From Betaproteobacteria bacterium (GTDB lineage: Bacteria > Pseudomonadota > Gammaproteobacteria > Burkholderiales > Burkholderiaceae), in the NCBI GenBank assembly GCA_018969885.1, contig JAGWXN010000139.1, positions 1-8,667 of the forward strand: 8,667 bases of DNA. Reading direction: 5' to 3'. The notes below the pieces were generated by a model that saw nothing but the letters and a program-made list of their open reading frames with translations, had not been told where the DNA came from and did not search any database. A program made the translations under genes and the position numbers. Below, in pieces: positions 1-6,596 of the stretch; positions within the stretch are counted from its first letter, which is position 1, and every line of letters starts with the position of its first letter.

Positions 1-534
1 GTCGTGCTCGATATGGCCACGACCGACGTATCGAACGGAAGACTCCGCCAGGCGCGTAGGCTGGGCAAGACCCTCCCCCCAGACACCGTGCTCGACGCCC
101 AGGGCGCGCCCACCACCGATCCAAACAAGGCGGTCACGCCCCTCCCCCTGTCCGGACCGAAGGGGGCAGGCATCGCCCTGATGTTTGAAATGATGACCAG
201 TCTGGTGGCGGGCAACCCGATCACCGAGCCCTTCATCCACGCCAAAGACCGGCCGCGTCACGGTCAGAACGCCATGTTGATGCTTGCCCGGATCAGCGCG
301 TTCGGCGAACTAAGTGTGGGCTACCCCGCTCATGTTTCCGAGTTGGTCAACACGCTCAAGTCCATGCCCCGGGCGCAGGGTGCCGACGAGGTGCTGCTGC
401 CTGGCGAACGCCGGGCGCGAGCGCGCGCACGAACCCAGGCGCGCGGCCTGGTTGAGGTCAATGATCAGGTCTGGACGGAACTGACCCAGCTGTCGGGCGC
501 CGCCGGGGTCGCGCTCCCGCTCAGTCCACCGTGA
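1..534 (+). CDS. Ldh_2-family malate/L-lactate/ureidoglycolate-type dehydrogenase, 3' part only
   Basis: The frame is open from base 1, so the gene begins outside the window; 177 residues and a TGA stop are visible, about half of the usual 330-350 residues. The fragment starts at VVLDMATT, a conserved strand of the Ldh_2 family (malate/L-lactate dehydrogenase, ureidoglycolate dehydrogenase, diketogulonate reductase, piperideine-2-carboxylate reductase). It continues with the PTTDP turn, the glycine-rich LSGPKGAGIALMFEMM helix (about residues 50-65) and the C-terminal LPGERR motif. These enzymes use NAD(P)H to interconvert 2-hydroxy and 2-oxo (or imino) acids, usually in the cytoplasm. The catalytic N-terminal half is not visible, so the substrate cannot be assigned. 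The GTG at base 4 is not a plausible start because the motif is already under way. The gene converges on the Bug gene and overlaps its 3' end, so it belongs to a separate transcription unit. Confidence 0.85.
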   Translation, partial: VVLDMATTDVSNGRLRQARRLGKTLPPDTVLDAQGAPTTDPNKAVTPLPLSGPKGAGIALMFEMMTSLVAGNPITEPFIHAKDRPRHGQNAMLMLARISAFGELSVGYPAHVSELVNTLKSMPRAQGADEVLLPGERRARARARTQARGLVEVNDQVWTELTQLSGAAGVALPLSPP

Positions 535-1531
535 TCTTCCGCTCCTGAATCACGCGCCCCCAGCGGCTCGTTTCATTCTGCAGCCAGGCACCGAATTCGG
601 CAGCGCTGCTCCCCACCACCTCCACCCCCTGCTCATTCAGGCGCTGACGGACATCGGGTGCAGCGAGCGCCTTGACCACTGCGCCATGAATCTTTTCGAT
701 GATGGCGGGTGGCGTACCGGCGGGCGCGATCATGCCGGTCCAGGACTGTGCCTCAAACCCCGGAATGCTGTCGGAGATTGGCGGCACTTCGGGTGCCTGG
801 GGCGTGCGCTGCGGCGATGAAACCCCAAGCGCTGTCAGCCGTCCGGTCTTCACATGCGGAAACACCAGGCTCATGGACGCGATCATGCCGGTGACCTGCC
901 CGCCCAACAGATCGTTGAGCGCCTGCGCGCCGCCCCGATAGGAAATCAGCGTGATATCCAGCCCCGCCGACGCTTTGAGAAGCTCGGCTGACAATCGGCT
1001 GGAAGTGCCCGCCCCAGGCGTGGAAAACATCACCCGGTTAGGTTCCCTGGCCGCTCTGAGAAACTCGGCCATCGATTTGATGCCGCTGGCAGGATTGACC
1101 ACCAGCAGCTGCGGACTCCGCACCATGAGTGAAATCGGTACAAAGTCCTTGAGCGGATCATGCGTGACGCCCTTGTAGAGGAAGGGGTTGGTGGCAAAGC
1201 TGTCAAACACCACGCCCAGCGTGTAGCCATCAGCAGCGGTCTTCGCAAGCGCATTCGTGGCAACCACGCCACCGGCCGCGGCAATGTTTTCCACGACCAC
1301 GGCCTGGCCGAACTGATCGGCCATTTTGGGTGCGACCAGCCGGGCAGCAATATCGGTGACCCCGCCCGGCGGATAGGGCACCACGATTCGAATCACCCGC
1401 TGTGGAAACTCGCCTGCAGCGGCGGCCGGCGCCTGCGCCTGGGTGCCCGCCGAGTAACCGCCGAGGAACGCAGCGACCACGGTCACGGCGCGAATCGCAC
1501 CGCTGAAACGCATCAAAGTCAGTTCTCGCAT
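521..1531 (-). CDS. Bug-family (TctC-like) periplasmic solute-binding protein
   Basis: This 336-residue protein has the full length and signatures of Bug receptors, the binding proteins of tripartite tricarboxylate transporters that are greatly expanded in Burkholderiales. The N-terminus is a signal peptide: arginines at 2, 8 and 14, a hydrophobic stretch at about 15-28, and a likely cleavage site after AQA at 32-34. Mature-protein signatures are IVVPYPPGGVTD (49-60), VVVEN (78-82), the AAAGG loop, DGYTL (101-105) and the later YRGG (198-201). The ATG at 1531 is preceded by GAGG with an 8-base gap; a second in-frame ATG at 1513 (Met7) would give a more compact signal peptide. The gene overlaps the hydrolase stop by 13 bases and is the last visible gene of the operon. 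No TctA/TctB membrane partners are seen, which is common for Bug genes. Ligands of the family are usually small carboxylates or aromatic acids, so a pathway substrate is a reasonable guess. Confidence 0.93.
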   Translation of the reverse strand: MRELTLMRFSGAIRAVTVVAAFLGGYSAGTQAQAPAAAAGEFPQRVIRIVVPYPPGGVTDIAARLVAPKMADQFGQAVVVENIAAAGGVVATNALAKTAADGYTLGVVFDSFATNPFLYKGVTHDPLKDFVPISLMVRSPQLLVVNPASGIKSMAEFLRAAREPNRVMFSTPGAGTSSRLSAELLKASAGLDITLISYRGGAQALNDLLGGQVTGMIASMSLVFPHVKTGRLTALGVSSPQRTPQAPEVPPISDSIPGFEAQSWTGMIAPAGTPPAIIEKIHGAVVKALAAPDVRQRLNEQGVEVVGSSAAEFGAWLQNETSRWGRVIQERKITVD

Positions 1532-2397
1532 GGCACATACCTCGCTAGCCAGTCGCCCACGACACGCCAGACCCGCTGGTTGCCCTCGGCAAACATGAAA
1601 TGGTTGGTGTCACCGAACAGATGCAGATCCTTGGGCATGCCGGCCTTGGCAAAAAGCCCCAGCGACTGCTCGGTGGGCGTGACTGAATCGACCGAACTGT
1701 GAAGCAGCAGTAGCGGCCGCGGACTGATCTGATGAACGACCTCTTCCGCCCGAAAATCAAACATGCTCTGCGCGGTTTCGGCCGTAAATTCATCGAGCGA
1801 CCCGGTGACGAGCTGGCGCTTCAATCCTGGTGGAATCGGGACGATCTCGCCGCGTGGCACCATCATCGACCGGCCCGTACGCTCGCGATAAGCCCGACCC
1901 TCGTCAATCATCGCGGTAAAGCGCTGCCAGGCTTCGGGCGTCGCGTGCTGGCCGCGAAACTTACGCTCACCATGCCCCCAGCCACCGCTCGAGATTGCGC
2001 CGGCAAGCCCAGACTCCACCGCTGCCGCATACACCGCCACCGCACCGCCAAAGCTCGAGCCCGCCACCACAATGGCATCGCCCTTCACCTGCGGCAGCGT
2101 GCGCAGATGACGGAACGCATCGACCGTGCATTGCACCTGCTCGAGGCAGATGAGGTTGCCACGCGGGCCTTCGCTTGCCCCACAGCCCGGCATGTCAAAG
2201 CGAAACGTGGCGTAACCCATGCGATCGAATTCATCGCAGGGCCCGGTGACGTTACCCGCAGTCATGTTGCTGCCAAAACCGTGCAGCACGATGACAGTGG
2301 GACGGGCCTGTCCTGGAGCCGCCTGCGCCGGCATCCGGAGGCGCGCGGCAATCTTCCAGCCCTGGGACATGAAACTTTGTTCGAGGTCAGTGCTCAT
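1519..2397 (-). CDS. Alpha/beta hydrolase (serine hydrolase), probable ring-cleavage-product or ester hydrolase
   Basis: This 292-residue alpha/beta-fold hydrolase has a complete catalytic set. The oxyanion-side motif VLHGFGSN is at 37-44, the nucleophile elbow GSSFGG at 113-118 (Ser115), the acid Asp237 in HSSVDS, and His266 in DTNHF. The frame stays open to 2538, but the ATG at 2397 is preferred. It has a strong GGAGG 9 bases upstream and forms an ATGA overlap with the dioxygenase stop, and the upstream extension is arginine-rich and overlaps the neighbour's coding sequence. Following an extradiol dioxygenase, it could hydrolyse the meta-cleavage product. However, its elbow is GSSFG, not the GNSMG usual in MhpC/BphD C-C hydrolases, so an esterase or thioesterase role is also possible. 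There is no signal peptide, so it is probably cytoplasmic. Confidence 0.88.
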   Translation of the reverse strand: MSTDLEQSFMSQGWKIAARLRMPAQAAPGQARPTVIVLHGFGSNMTAGNVTGPCDEFDRMGYATFRFDMPGCGASEGPRGNLICLEQVQCTVDAFRHLRTLPQVKGDAIVVAGSSFGGAVAVYAAAVESGLAGAISSGGWGHGERKFRGQHATPEAWQRFTAMIDEGRAYRERTGRSMMVPRGEIVPIPPGLKRQLVTGSLDEFTAETAQSMFDFRAEEVVHQISPRPLLLLHSSVDSVTPTEQSLGLFAKAGMPKDLHLFGDTNHFMFAEGNQRVWRVVGDWLARYVPCEN

Positions 2398-3410
2398 GAG
2401 CGGGTGCCTCCGGTGGCGGCCGATGGGGCTGCAGCCGCTCGCGTAGCGGCGCGCGCAGCATCGATCGCGCGCGCTGCCGATAAGGACGGCCGTGCGGCGT
2501 TCGCGGGCGGTGGCGGGATACCCTCGGCCAGATGCCACTCGCTGAAACGGTTCACCCGATACTGATGAGGCTTCCAGTGCTCCGTCACAAAGTCGGGATC
2601 AGAGAAATATTCCACCGCGCCACCCAACGGGTTCTTGAAGTACCAGAAATACGCCGACGAGATGGGATGTCGACCTGGGCCCACCGCGGTCGCCCAGCCT
2701 TTGGCGGCGAACGCGCGACCGCCGCCGAACACCTCGTGAGGCGACTGCACCTCGAAGGCCAGATGGTGGAGGTCGCTGTGTCCATGCGGGCTCTTGAGCA
2801 GAAACACATTGTGGTGTTCACTACGACGCGCCCAACGAAGAAACACCCCCGCTCCACCCACATAGCGATCGGAGAGCCAGAAGCCCAGCCGCTTTCGATA
2901 AAACGCCTCGGCCTGATCGACATCAGGAACGAAAAAAACAATATGACCAATCTGCCAGGGCCGCGCCTGCTCATGCACACTGGCAATCGTGTCCACGCGG
3001 CGGCGCGAACCCGGCTGGTTATAGGACTGCGCGGCGGGCGCTGCGATCGGGACCCGCGCCGACACGGTGACGCTCAGCGTGATGCCACTGTCATCCTTAA
3101 ACCGCAGCCGTCCATCTGGTTGCTCGTCAACCGAACGGTCACGGGCAAGCTCGGCACCCAGGCGCTCAAGATCGCGTCGCGACTTGACCGCAAGCACGAA
3201 TTCCCGGAACTGCGAACCAGGCGCGATGCGCGGTGCAAGCCCCCTCATCCCGTCGCGGCAGATATCCAGCGCCGTTCCATTGCCAGTTGCAAACGTCAAT
3301 CGCGAACGAGTGGCTGAAATTCGTCGGAGCCCCCAGTCACTGAAAAAACGCCGCGGCTGATCGAGCGCTTCAGCGCCAAAGATCACGCGGTCTATGCCAA
3401 CGTAGTCCAA
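2394..3410 (-). CDS. Two-domain type I extradiol (VOC-fold) ring-cleavage dioxygenase
   Basis: This is a roughly 338-residue protein of two vicinal-oxygen-chelate domains, the layout of catechol 2,3- and 2,3-dihydroxybiphenyl 1,2-dioxygenases. The N-terminal domain (about 3-120) is degenerate. The C-terminal domain (about 152-270) carries the iron ligands His156 (IGHIVFF), His215/216 (HHLAFEV) and Glu267 (GGAVEY), spaced much as in XylE. It also has His199/200, His248 (GRH) and Tyr257 (FWYFKNP), matching the second-shell catalytic residues. The GRH...WYFKNPLGG...E stretch fits the extradiol signature except for Trp before the Tyr. It is expected to open a catechol-type ring next to the diol using Fe(II) and O2. 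The start is a TTG: the one at 3410 has AGAGGAG 6 bases upstream, whereas the TTG at 3416 abuts that sequence. An in-frame stop lies just beyond. The last 40 residues form a Pro/Ala-rich tail. The stop overlaps the hydrolase ATG. Confidence 0.88.
   Translation of the reverse strand: MDYVGIDRVIFGAEALDQPRRFFSDWGLRRISATRSRLTFATGNGTALDICRDGMRGLAPRIAPGSQFREFVLAVKSRRDLERLGAELARDRSVDEQPDGRLRFKDDSGITLSVTVSARVPIAAPAAQSYNQPGSRRRVDTIASVHEQARPWQIGHIVFFVPDVDQAEAFYRKRLGFWLSDRYVGGAGVFLRWARRSEHHNVFLLKSPHGHSDLHHLAFEVQSPHEVFGGGRAFAAKGWATAVGPGRHPISSAYFWYFKNPLGGAVEYFSDPDFVTEHWKPHQYRVNRFSEWHLAEGIPPPPANAARPSLSAARAIDAARAATRAAAAPSAATGGTRS
2398..2411 (-). promoter_or_regulatory. Internal Shine-Dalgarno sequence for the hydrolase
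   Basis: GGAGG (2407-2411, minus strand) lies inside the last codons of the dioxygenase gene, 9 bases before the hydrolase ATG. Together with the ATGA stop-start overlap, it supports the start at 2397 and suggests reinitiation or coupled translation of the two genes. Confidence 0.7.
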
Positions 3411-3423
3411 GGACAACTCCTCT
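3411..3423 (-). promoter_or_regulatory. Ribosome binding site that decides the dioxygenase start
   Basis: On the minus strand, AGAGGAG (3417-3423) is followed by TTGTCC and then TTG (3408-3410). The 6-base gap favours the second TTG over the first (3414-3416), which touches the Shine-Dalgarno sequence. There is no ATG near the domain start, and an in-frame TGA lies upstream, so a TTG start is needed unless translation begins late at GTG codon 11 of the longer frame. Confidence 0.7.
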
Positions 3424-3471
3424 GGTCAAGGTCTTCCGGGTGAACATGCCTGGATTGCAGCGTGCAGGTAA

Positions 3472-4674
3472 TCAGGCGTTCGCATCAAGAAACGACAGGC
3501 TCCCCTCGATCGGTAAACCTGCATATTGCTCGGCGAGCGCCCGCTGAGCGCTGGGCGTGGCCTTCAGAAACTCAAGCTCGTATTCCTGCGCCCGCTGATC
3601 GAAATCGGTGGCCTCAGGAAAGCGGTGCAGCAGATTGGTGAGATACCAGGAGGTGCGAACCGAGTGCCATACGCGCCGGAGCGCGGTGGCGCTGTAGTCA
3701 TCGAGTTCGGCGCGATGCCCCGTGCGATAAAAGCTTGCCAGCGCGCGCGCCAGATAGGTCACATCCGATACCGCCAGATTCAGCCCCTTCGCGCCGGTGG
3801 GCGGAACGATGTGCGCGGCGTCACCCGCCAGGAACAGACGGCCGAACTGCATCGGCTCGGTCACAAAGCTTCTGAGCGGTGCGATCGATTTTTCGACGGG
3901 TGGCGCAGGCCGAATGTCTGCCGCCAACTCAGGCGGAAAGCGGGCAATCAACTCCGGCCAGAAACGCTCGTCGGGCCAGTCATCCACGCTGTCAGAGAGC
4001 GGCACCTGCACATAAAACCGTGCAAGCTGGGGATTCCTCATGGATGCCAGAGCGAATCCGCGCGGGTGATTGGCGTAAACGATTTCGGCGAGCGGCGGCG
4101 TGGGCGCAAGGACGCCCAGCCACCCAAACGGATAGATTTTCTCGTACTCGCGCAGCACGCCCGCGGGCACCGAACGACGCGACACGCCATGAAACCCATC
4201 GCACCCCGCAATAAAGTCGCAGCGGAGCTGCCGCGCCTGTCCGCCCACGCGATAACAGATCAGCGGTTCGGCAGAATCAAGTCCGTCCAGCGTCAGATCT
4301 TCCGCCTCGAATTCGATCCGCGCCTCGCGCCGATCAGCGGCCAGGAACAGATCTTCCTGAATGCGCGTTTGCCCGTAAGCGGTAAAGCGCTTTCCGACAT
4401 GCGTGGCGCAGTCGATAAAGAAGCTGCTACGCCCGGACCAGACGATCTTCATGCCATCGTGCACATGCCCTTCTGCCTGAAGACGATCGGCAAGGCCAAG
4501 CCGAGTGAGCACCTCGACCGTGCTCTGCTCCAGGACACCCGCCCGGATACGACTGAGCACATGGTCGCGGCTTTGACGCTCGAGGACCACGGTTTCGATC
4601 CCGGCCCGGGCCAGCATTTCGGACAGGAGCATGCCCGCAGGGCCTGCACCGATGACAGCCACCTGAGTTTTCAT
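3472..4674 (-). CDS. pobA: 4-hydroxybenzoate 3-monooxygenase (p-hydroxybenzoate hydroxylase)
   Basis: This 400-residue class A flavoprotein monooxygenase closely resembles Pseudomonas PobA along its whole length. It converts 4-hydroxybenzoate to protocatechuate with NAD(P)H and O2 in the cytoplasm. The FAD motif GAGPAG is at 9-14, the SRIRAGVLEQ segment with Arg44 at 41-50, the GCDG motif at 157-160 and GDAAHIVPPTG at 284-294. Residues equivalent to the known active-site set are all present with an offset of one: Tyr200, Ser211, Arg213, Arg219, Tyr221, Pro292 and Tyr384. The NADPH-specificity segment reads RQSRDHVL (33-40), keeping Arg33 and Gln34 but with His at 38 where Pseudomonas has Tyr. 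The C-terminus is about 6-10 residues longer than usual. The ATG fits the family start, although only a weak AGGA 14 bases upstream is visible. It starts 31 bases after the small DUF2783-like gene and belongs to the same operon. No pobR or protocatechuate dioxygenase gene of the intradiol or LigAB type is present. Confidence 0.93.
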   Translation of the reverse strand: MKTQVAVIGAGPAGMLLSEMLARAGIETVVLERQSRDHVLSRIRAGVLEQSTVEVLTRLGLADRLQAEGHVHDGMKIVWSGRSSFFIDCATHVGKRFTAYGQTRIQEDLFLAADRREARIEFEAEDLTLDGLDSAEPLICYRVGGQARQLRCDFIAGCDGFHGVSRRSVPAGVLREYEKIYPFGWLGVLAPTPPLAEIVYANHPRGFALASMRNPQLARFYVQVPLSDSVDDWPDERFWPELIARFPPELAADIRPAPPVEKSIAPLRSFVTEPMQFGRLFLAGDAAHIVPPTGAKGLNLAVSDVTYLARALASFYRTGHRAELDDYSATALRRVWHSVRTSWYLTNLLHRFPEATDFDQRAQEYELEFLKATPSAQRALAEQYAGLPIEGSLSFLDANA

Positions 4675-4705
4675 GGGTCTGGGAAGAATCCTGCTTGGGT
4701 TGAGA

Positions 4706-4912
4706 TCACGGGATCGGGCGAACCGGCAACGGACTGAGATCGCTCAGCGCGGCGTCGAGCGCAAGACGGACCGCCGCATGATCGTCGATCTGCTCGATCA
4801 GGAGCAGACACAGTCTTGACAGGCGCTTCACCTGCTCGCCGCAATCGGGTGTGTCCGTGAGGGCGATCAGATCTTCGAGCAGATCATCAATCTGCTGCTG
4901 GGAGAGATTCAT
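4706..4912 (-). CDS. Small DUF2783-like protein, unknown function
   Basis: This is a 68-residue, probably all-helical, acidic protein with no signal peptide or membrane segment. Two predicted helices stand out, QQQIDDLLEDLIAL at about 5-18 and a leucine-rich one around RLSRLCLLLIEQI at 31-43, followed by a third alanine-rich helix and a Pro-rich end. Cysteines are at 24 and 35, too few for a metal site. Its size, its pattern and its place directly after an MhpA-type FAD hydroxylase match the DUF2783 family, which typically sits beside such hydroxylases in Betaproteobacteria. This is recognised by memory of pattern and context, so the family name is tentative. The reality of the gene is well supported: the ATG overlaps the upstream stop as ATGA and has AGGAGG (4923-4928) 10 bases before it. 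It may stabilise or tune the hydroxylase, but no function is known to me. Confidence 0.75.
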   Translation of the reverse strand: MNLSQQQIDDLLEDLIALTDTPDCGEQVKRLSRLCLLLIEQIDDHAAVRLALDAALSDLSPLPVRPIP

Positions 4913-6576
4913 GAGCTCAATGCCTCCTCGAGCGCTGCCTGCTGTTCCGCAGGGTCAGACGAGATGGCAGCTGACAGCACATGGCCATCAGGCCGGATCA
5001 ACCAGATGCCAGCGGGGGGAGCAGCGAGTTGGCGCTCGAGCGCGGACCAGCCGGCATCGTCGCACCAAGCCCGTACGTTCACGCGTTGAAGCGCGACTGA
5101 CCCGACTCCATCGGTCTCGGGCTGGGGATGAGCGCTAGCCTCATCAAAGTTCAATGCGGTGAATCCGGATCCGAGAAGATCATGCAGATAGCGAGGTGCA
5201 TCGCCACTTCGGAGCCGCACATTGGGCAGGGCGCGGCCCACCGCAGCGTTGACGGGCTCCTCTCCGCCGCCCGCAGCCCCCGCCCTGGCGGCTGCCGCCT
5301 CCCTTCCGCGCCCACCGTAAACCGCTGGCGCCGACAGCCGGCCGGTATTGATCATTCGTGCCGCGAGCGGATGTCGGTTGGCGAGCGCCACGATCGCCTC
5401 GCGCCAGAGCGCCGCTGAAGGCTGGTCGGCAGGATGAACAAAGCGCGCCGAGCGCCGGGTCTGACGGATGTTTTCCATGGCGGCCTGATGGCGCTCTTCG
5501 CTGTAGTGGTCGAGCACCGACGGCGCAGCGCAGCCGGACAACACCAGCGACAGGCGCCAGCCCAGCGCATCAGCGTCCTGGATGCCACCGTTACCGCCGC
5601 GCGCGCCAAATGGCGACACCACATGGGCGGCATCCCCCGCAAACAATACCTGGCCGTGGCGATAGGACGCGAGGCTCTCATGCCGATACTGCCAGACACC
5701 CGACCACGCGATGTCAAACGCCACATCCGGCCCCAGCAGACGCCGCACCCGCTCACGCATGCCCGCCTCGCTCGCCGCCTGTTCGGCGTCTTCGTGCGGG
5801 CTCATCTGAAAATCGAGCCGCCAGGTGCCGTCGGCCATCCGGTGCCGCCAGACTGCGCGGCCAAAATTGGCGCTGCAGTCGAGCCAGGTCCAGCGCTCCT
5901 CGGGGATATCGGCATTTTTTGCCACGATATCGATGATGATCCAGCGATCCTCGGTTCGGTCAAAGACCACGGGCGCGAGTCCGAGGCAATCACGAACGCG
6001 GCTCGACGAACCGTCGCAGCCCACCACCCACTCAGCGAACATCCGATATCGGCCCTCGGGCGTTGAGACTTCGAGTTCGATCGGTTCGGTATCACCGCGA
6101 GGGCGAACTTGCTCAACCCGATTGAGCCAGCGAAGTTCAGCCTGACCCGTAGCCTGGAGCGTATCGACCAGAAACTGTTCAACGTAGTATTGCTGCAGAT
6201 TGGTAAAGCCGTTGAAGCGGAGATCGGGCTCCTGCTGCAACCGGAACGTGGTGACTTCGGCATCGCGGCACAACACCCGCCCCACATTCCAGGTCACGCC
6301 TTTGCTCACGATCTTTTCACCCACCCCGAGCCGGTGAAAGATGTCGAGCGTGCGCTGCGCCCAGACAATGCCGCGCGAGGCAAGCCCTCGCACCCCCACG
6401 GTGTCATCGTCGTCCAGCACGATCACACGCTGACCGCGTCGCACCAGATCGAGCGCGAGCGTGAGGCCAGTGAGCCCCGCGCCTACAATCACCACCGGAT
6501 AGCAGAGCGGGCCCGTGACCGTATCGAGGTCAACGGGTCGTACAAACGGATAACGGGGTAGTTCAAACGCCGTCAA
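4909..6576 (-). CDS. FAD-dependent aromatic hydroxylase, MhpA/phenol 2-monooxygenase type
   Basis: This 555-residue class A flavin monooxygenase belongs to the group often labelled 3-(3-hydroxyphenyl)propionate hydroxylase. The N-terminal FAD fold carries VIVGAGLTG (29-37) with the acidic strand end LDDDD at 54-58. The second motif GCDGSSSR is at 187-194, and the ribityl-binding GDAAHVVSPFGARG at 314-327 is followed by NGGIQDADALGW (329-340). From about 450 to 555 there is a thioredoxin-like C-terminal domain ending in GIWLIRPDGHVLSA, as in phenol hydroxylases. An Ala/Gly/Arg-rich linker lies at about 421-440. The expected reaction is NAD(P)H- and O2-dependent ring hydroxylation of a phenolic compound; the substrate is unknown. 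The start is a TTG with a modest AGGG 8 bases upstream and no ATG or GTG nearby. It begins 20 bases after the Mo hydroxylase stop and overlaps the small downstream gene by 4 bases. Confidence 0.88.
   Translation of the reverse strand: MTAFELPRYPFVRPVDLDTVTGPLCYPVVIVGAGLTGLTLALDLVRRGQRVIVLDDDDTVGVRGLASRGIVWAQRTLDIFHRLGVGEKIVSKGVTWNVGRVLCRDAEVTTFRLQQEPDLRFNGFTNLQQYYVEQFLVDTLQATGQAELRWLNRVEQVRPRGDTEPIELEVSTPEGRYRMFAEWVVGCDGSSSRVRDCLGLAPVVFDRTEDRWIIIDIVAKNADIPEERWTWLDCSANFGRAVWRHRMADGTWRLDFQMSPHEDAEQAASEAGMRERVRRLLGPDVAFDIAWSGVWQYRHESLASYRHGQVLFAGDAAHVVSPFGARGGNGGIQDADALGWRLSLVLSGCAAPSVLDHYSEERHQAAMENIRQTRRSARFVHPADQPSAALWREAIVALANRHPLAARMINTGRLSAPAVYGGRGREAAAARAGAAGGGEEPVNAAVGRALPNVRLRSGDAPRYLHDLLGSGFTALNFDEASAHPQPETDGVGSVALQRVNVRAWCDDAGWSALERQLAAPPAGIWLIRPDGHVLSAAISSDPAEQQAALEEALSS
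4913..4928 (-). promoter_or_regulatory. Internal Shine-Dalgarno sequence for the DUF2783-like gene
   Basis: A full AGGAGG (4923-4928 on the minus strand) lies in the last codons of the FAD hydroxylase gene, 10 bases before the ATG of the small gene. It is one of the strongest ribosome sites in the window and supports translation of this short frame. Confidence 0.7.
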
Positions 6577-6596
6577 ATCAGCCGCCCTGCCGCCGA

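Noticed and set aside
530..554. Inverted repeat CGTGAT/ATCACG at the convergent gene ends, as a possible terminator
   Set aside because: The stem is only 6 base pairs with a 13-base loop, has no T run on either strand and lies in Bug coding sequence, so chance is a sufficient explanation.
2398..2538. Upstream extension of the hydrolase frame to 2538
   Set aside because: The extra 47 residues are Arg-rich, lack similarity to hydrolase N-termini and overlap the dioxygenase coding sequence. The ATG at 2397 has a strong Shine-Dalgarno sequence and the ATGA overlap.
1732..2565. Plus-strand open frame of 277 codons opposite the hydrolase
   Set aside because: It lies antisense to the hydrolase and the dioxygenase end, shows no family motif, and has an Arg/Ala/His-rich composition typical of a shadow frame.
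3440..3471. Possible hairpin between pobA and the dioxygenase gene
   Set aside because: Only 4-base stems (CCTG/CAGG, TGCA/TGCA) can be drawn and no T tract follows, so it does not support a terminator or attenuator.
3526..4737. Plus-strand open frame of 403 codons opposite pobA
   Set aside because: It is antisense to a clear PobA gene with all catalytic residues. Its translation is rich in Arg, His and Gly without any recognisable motif, and long antisense frames are expected in GC-rich DNA with strong third-position bias.
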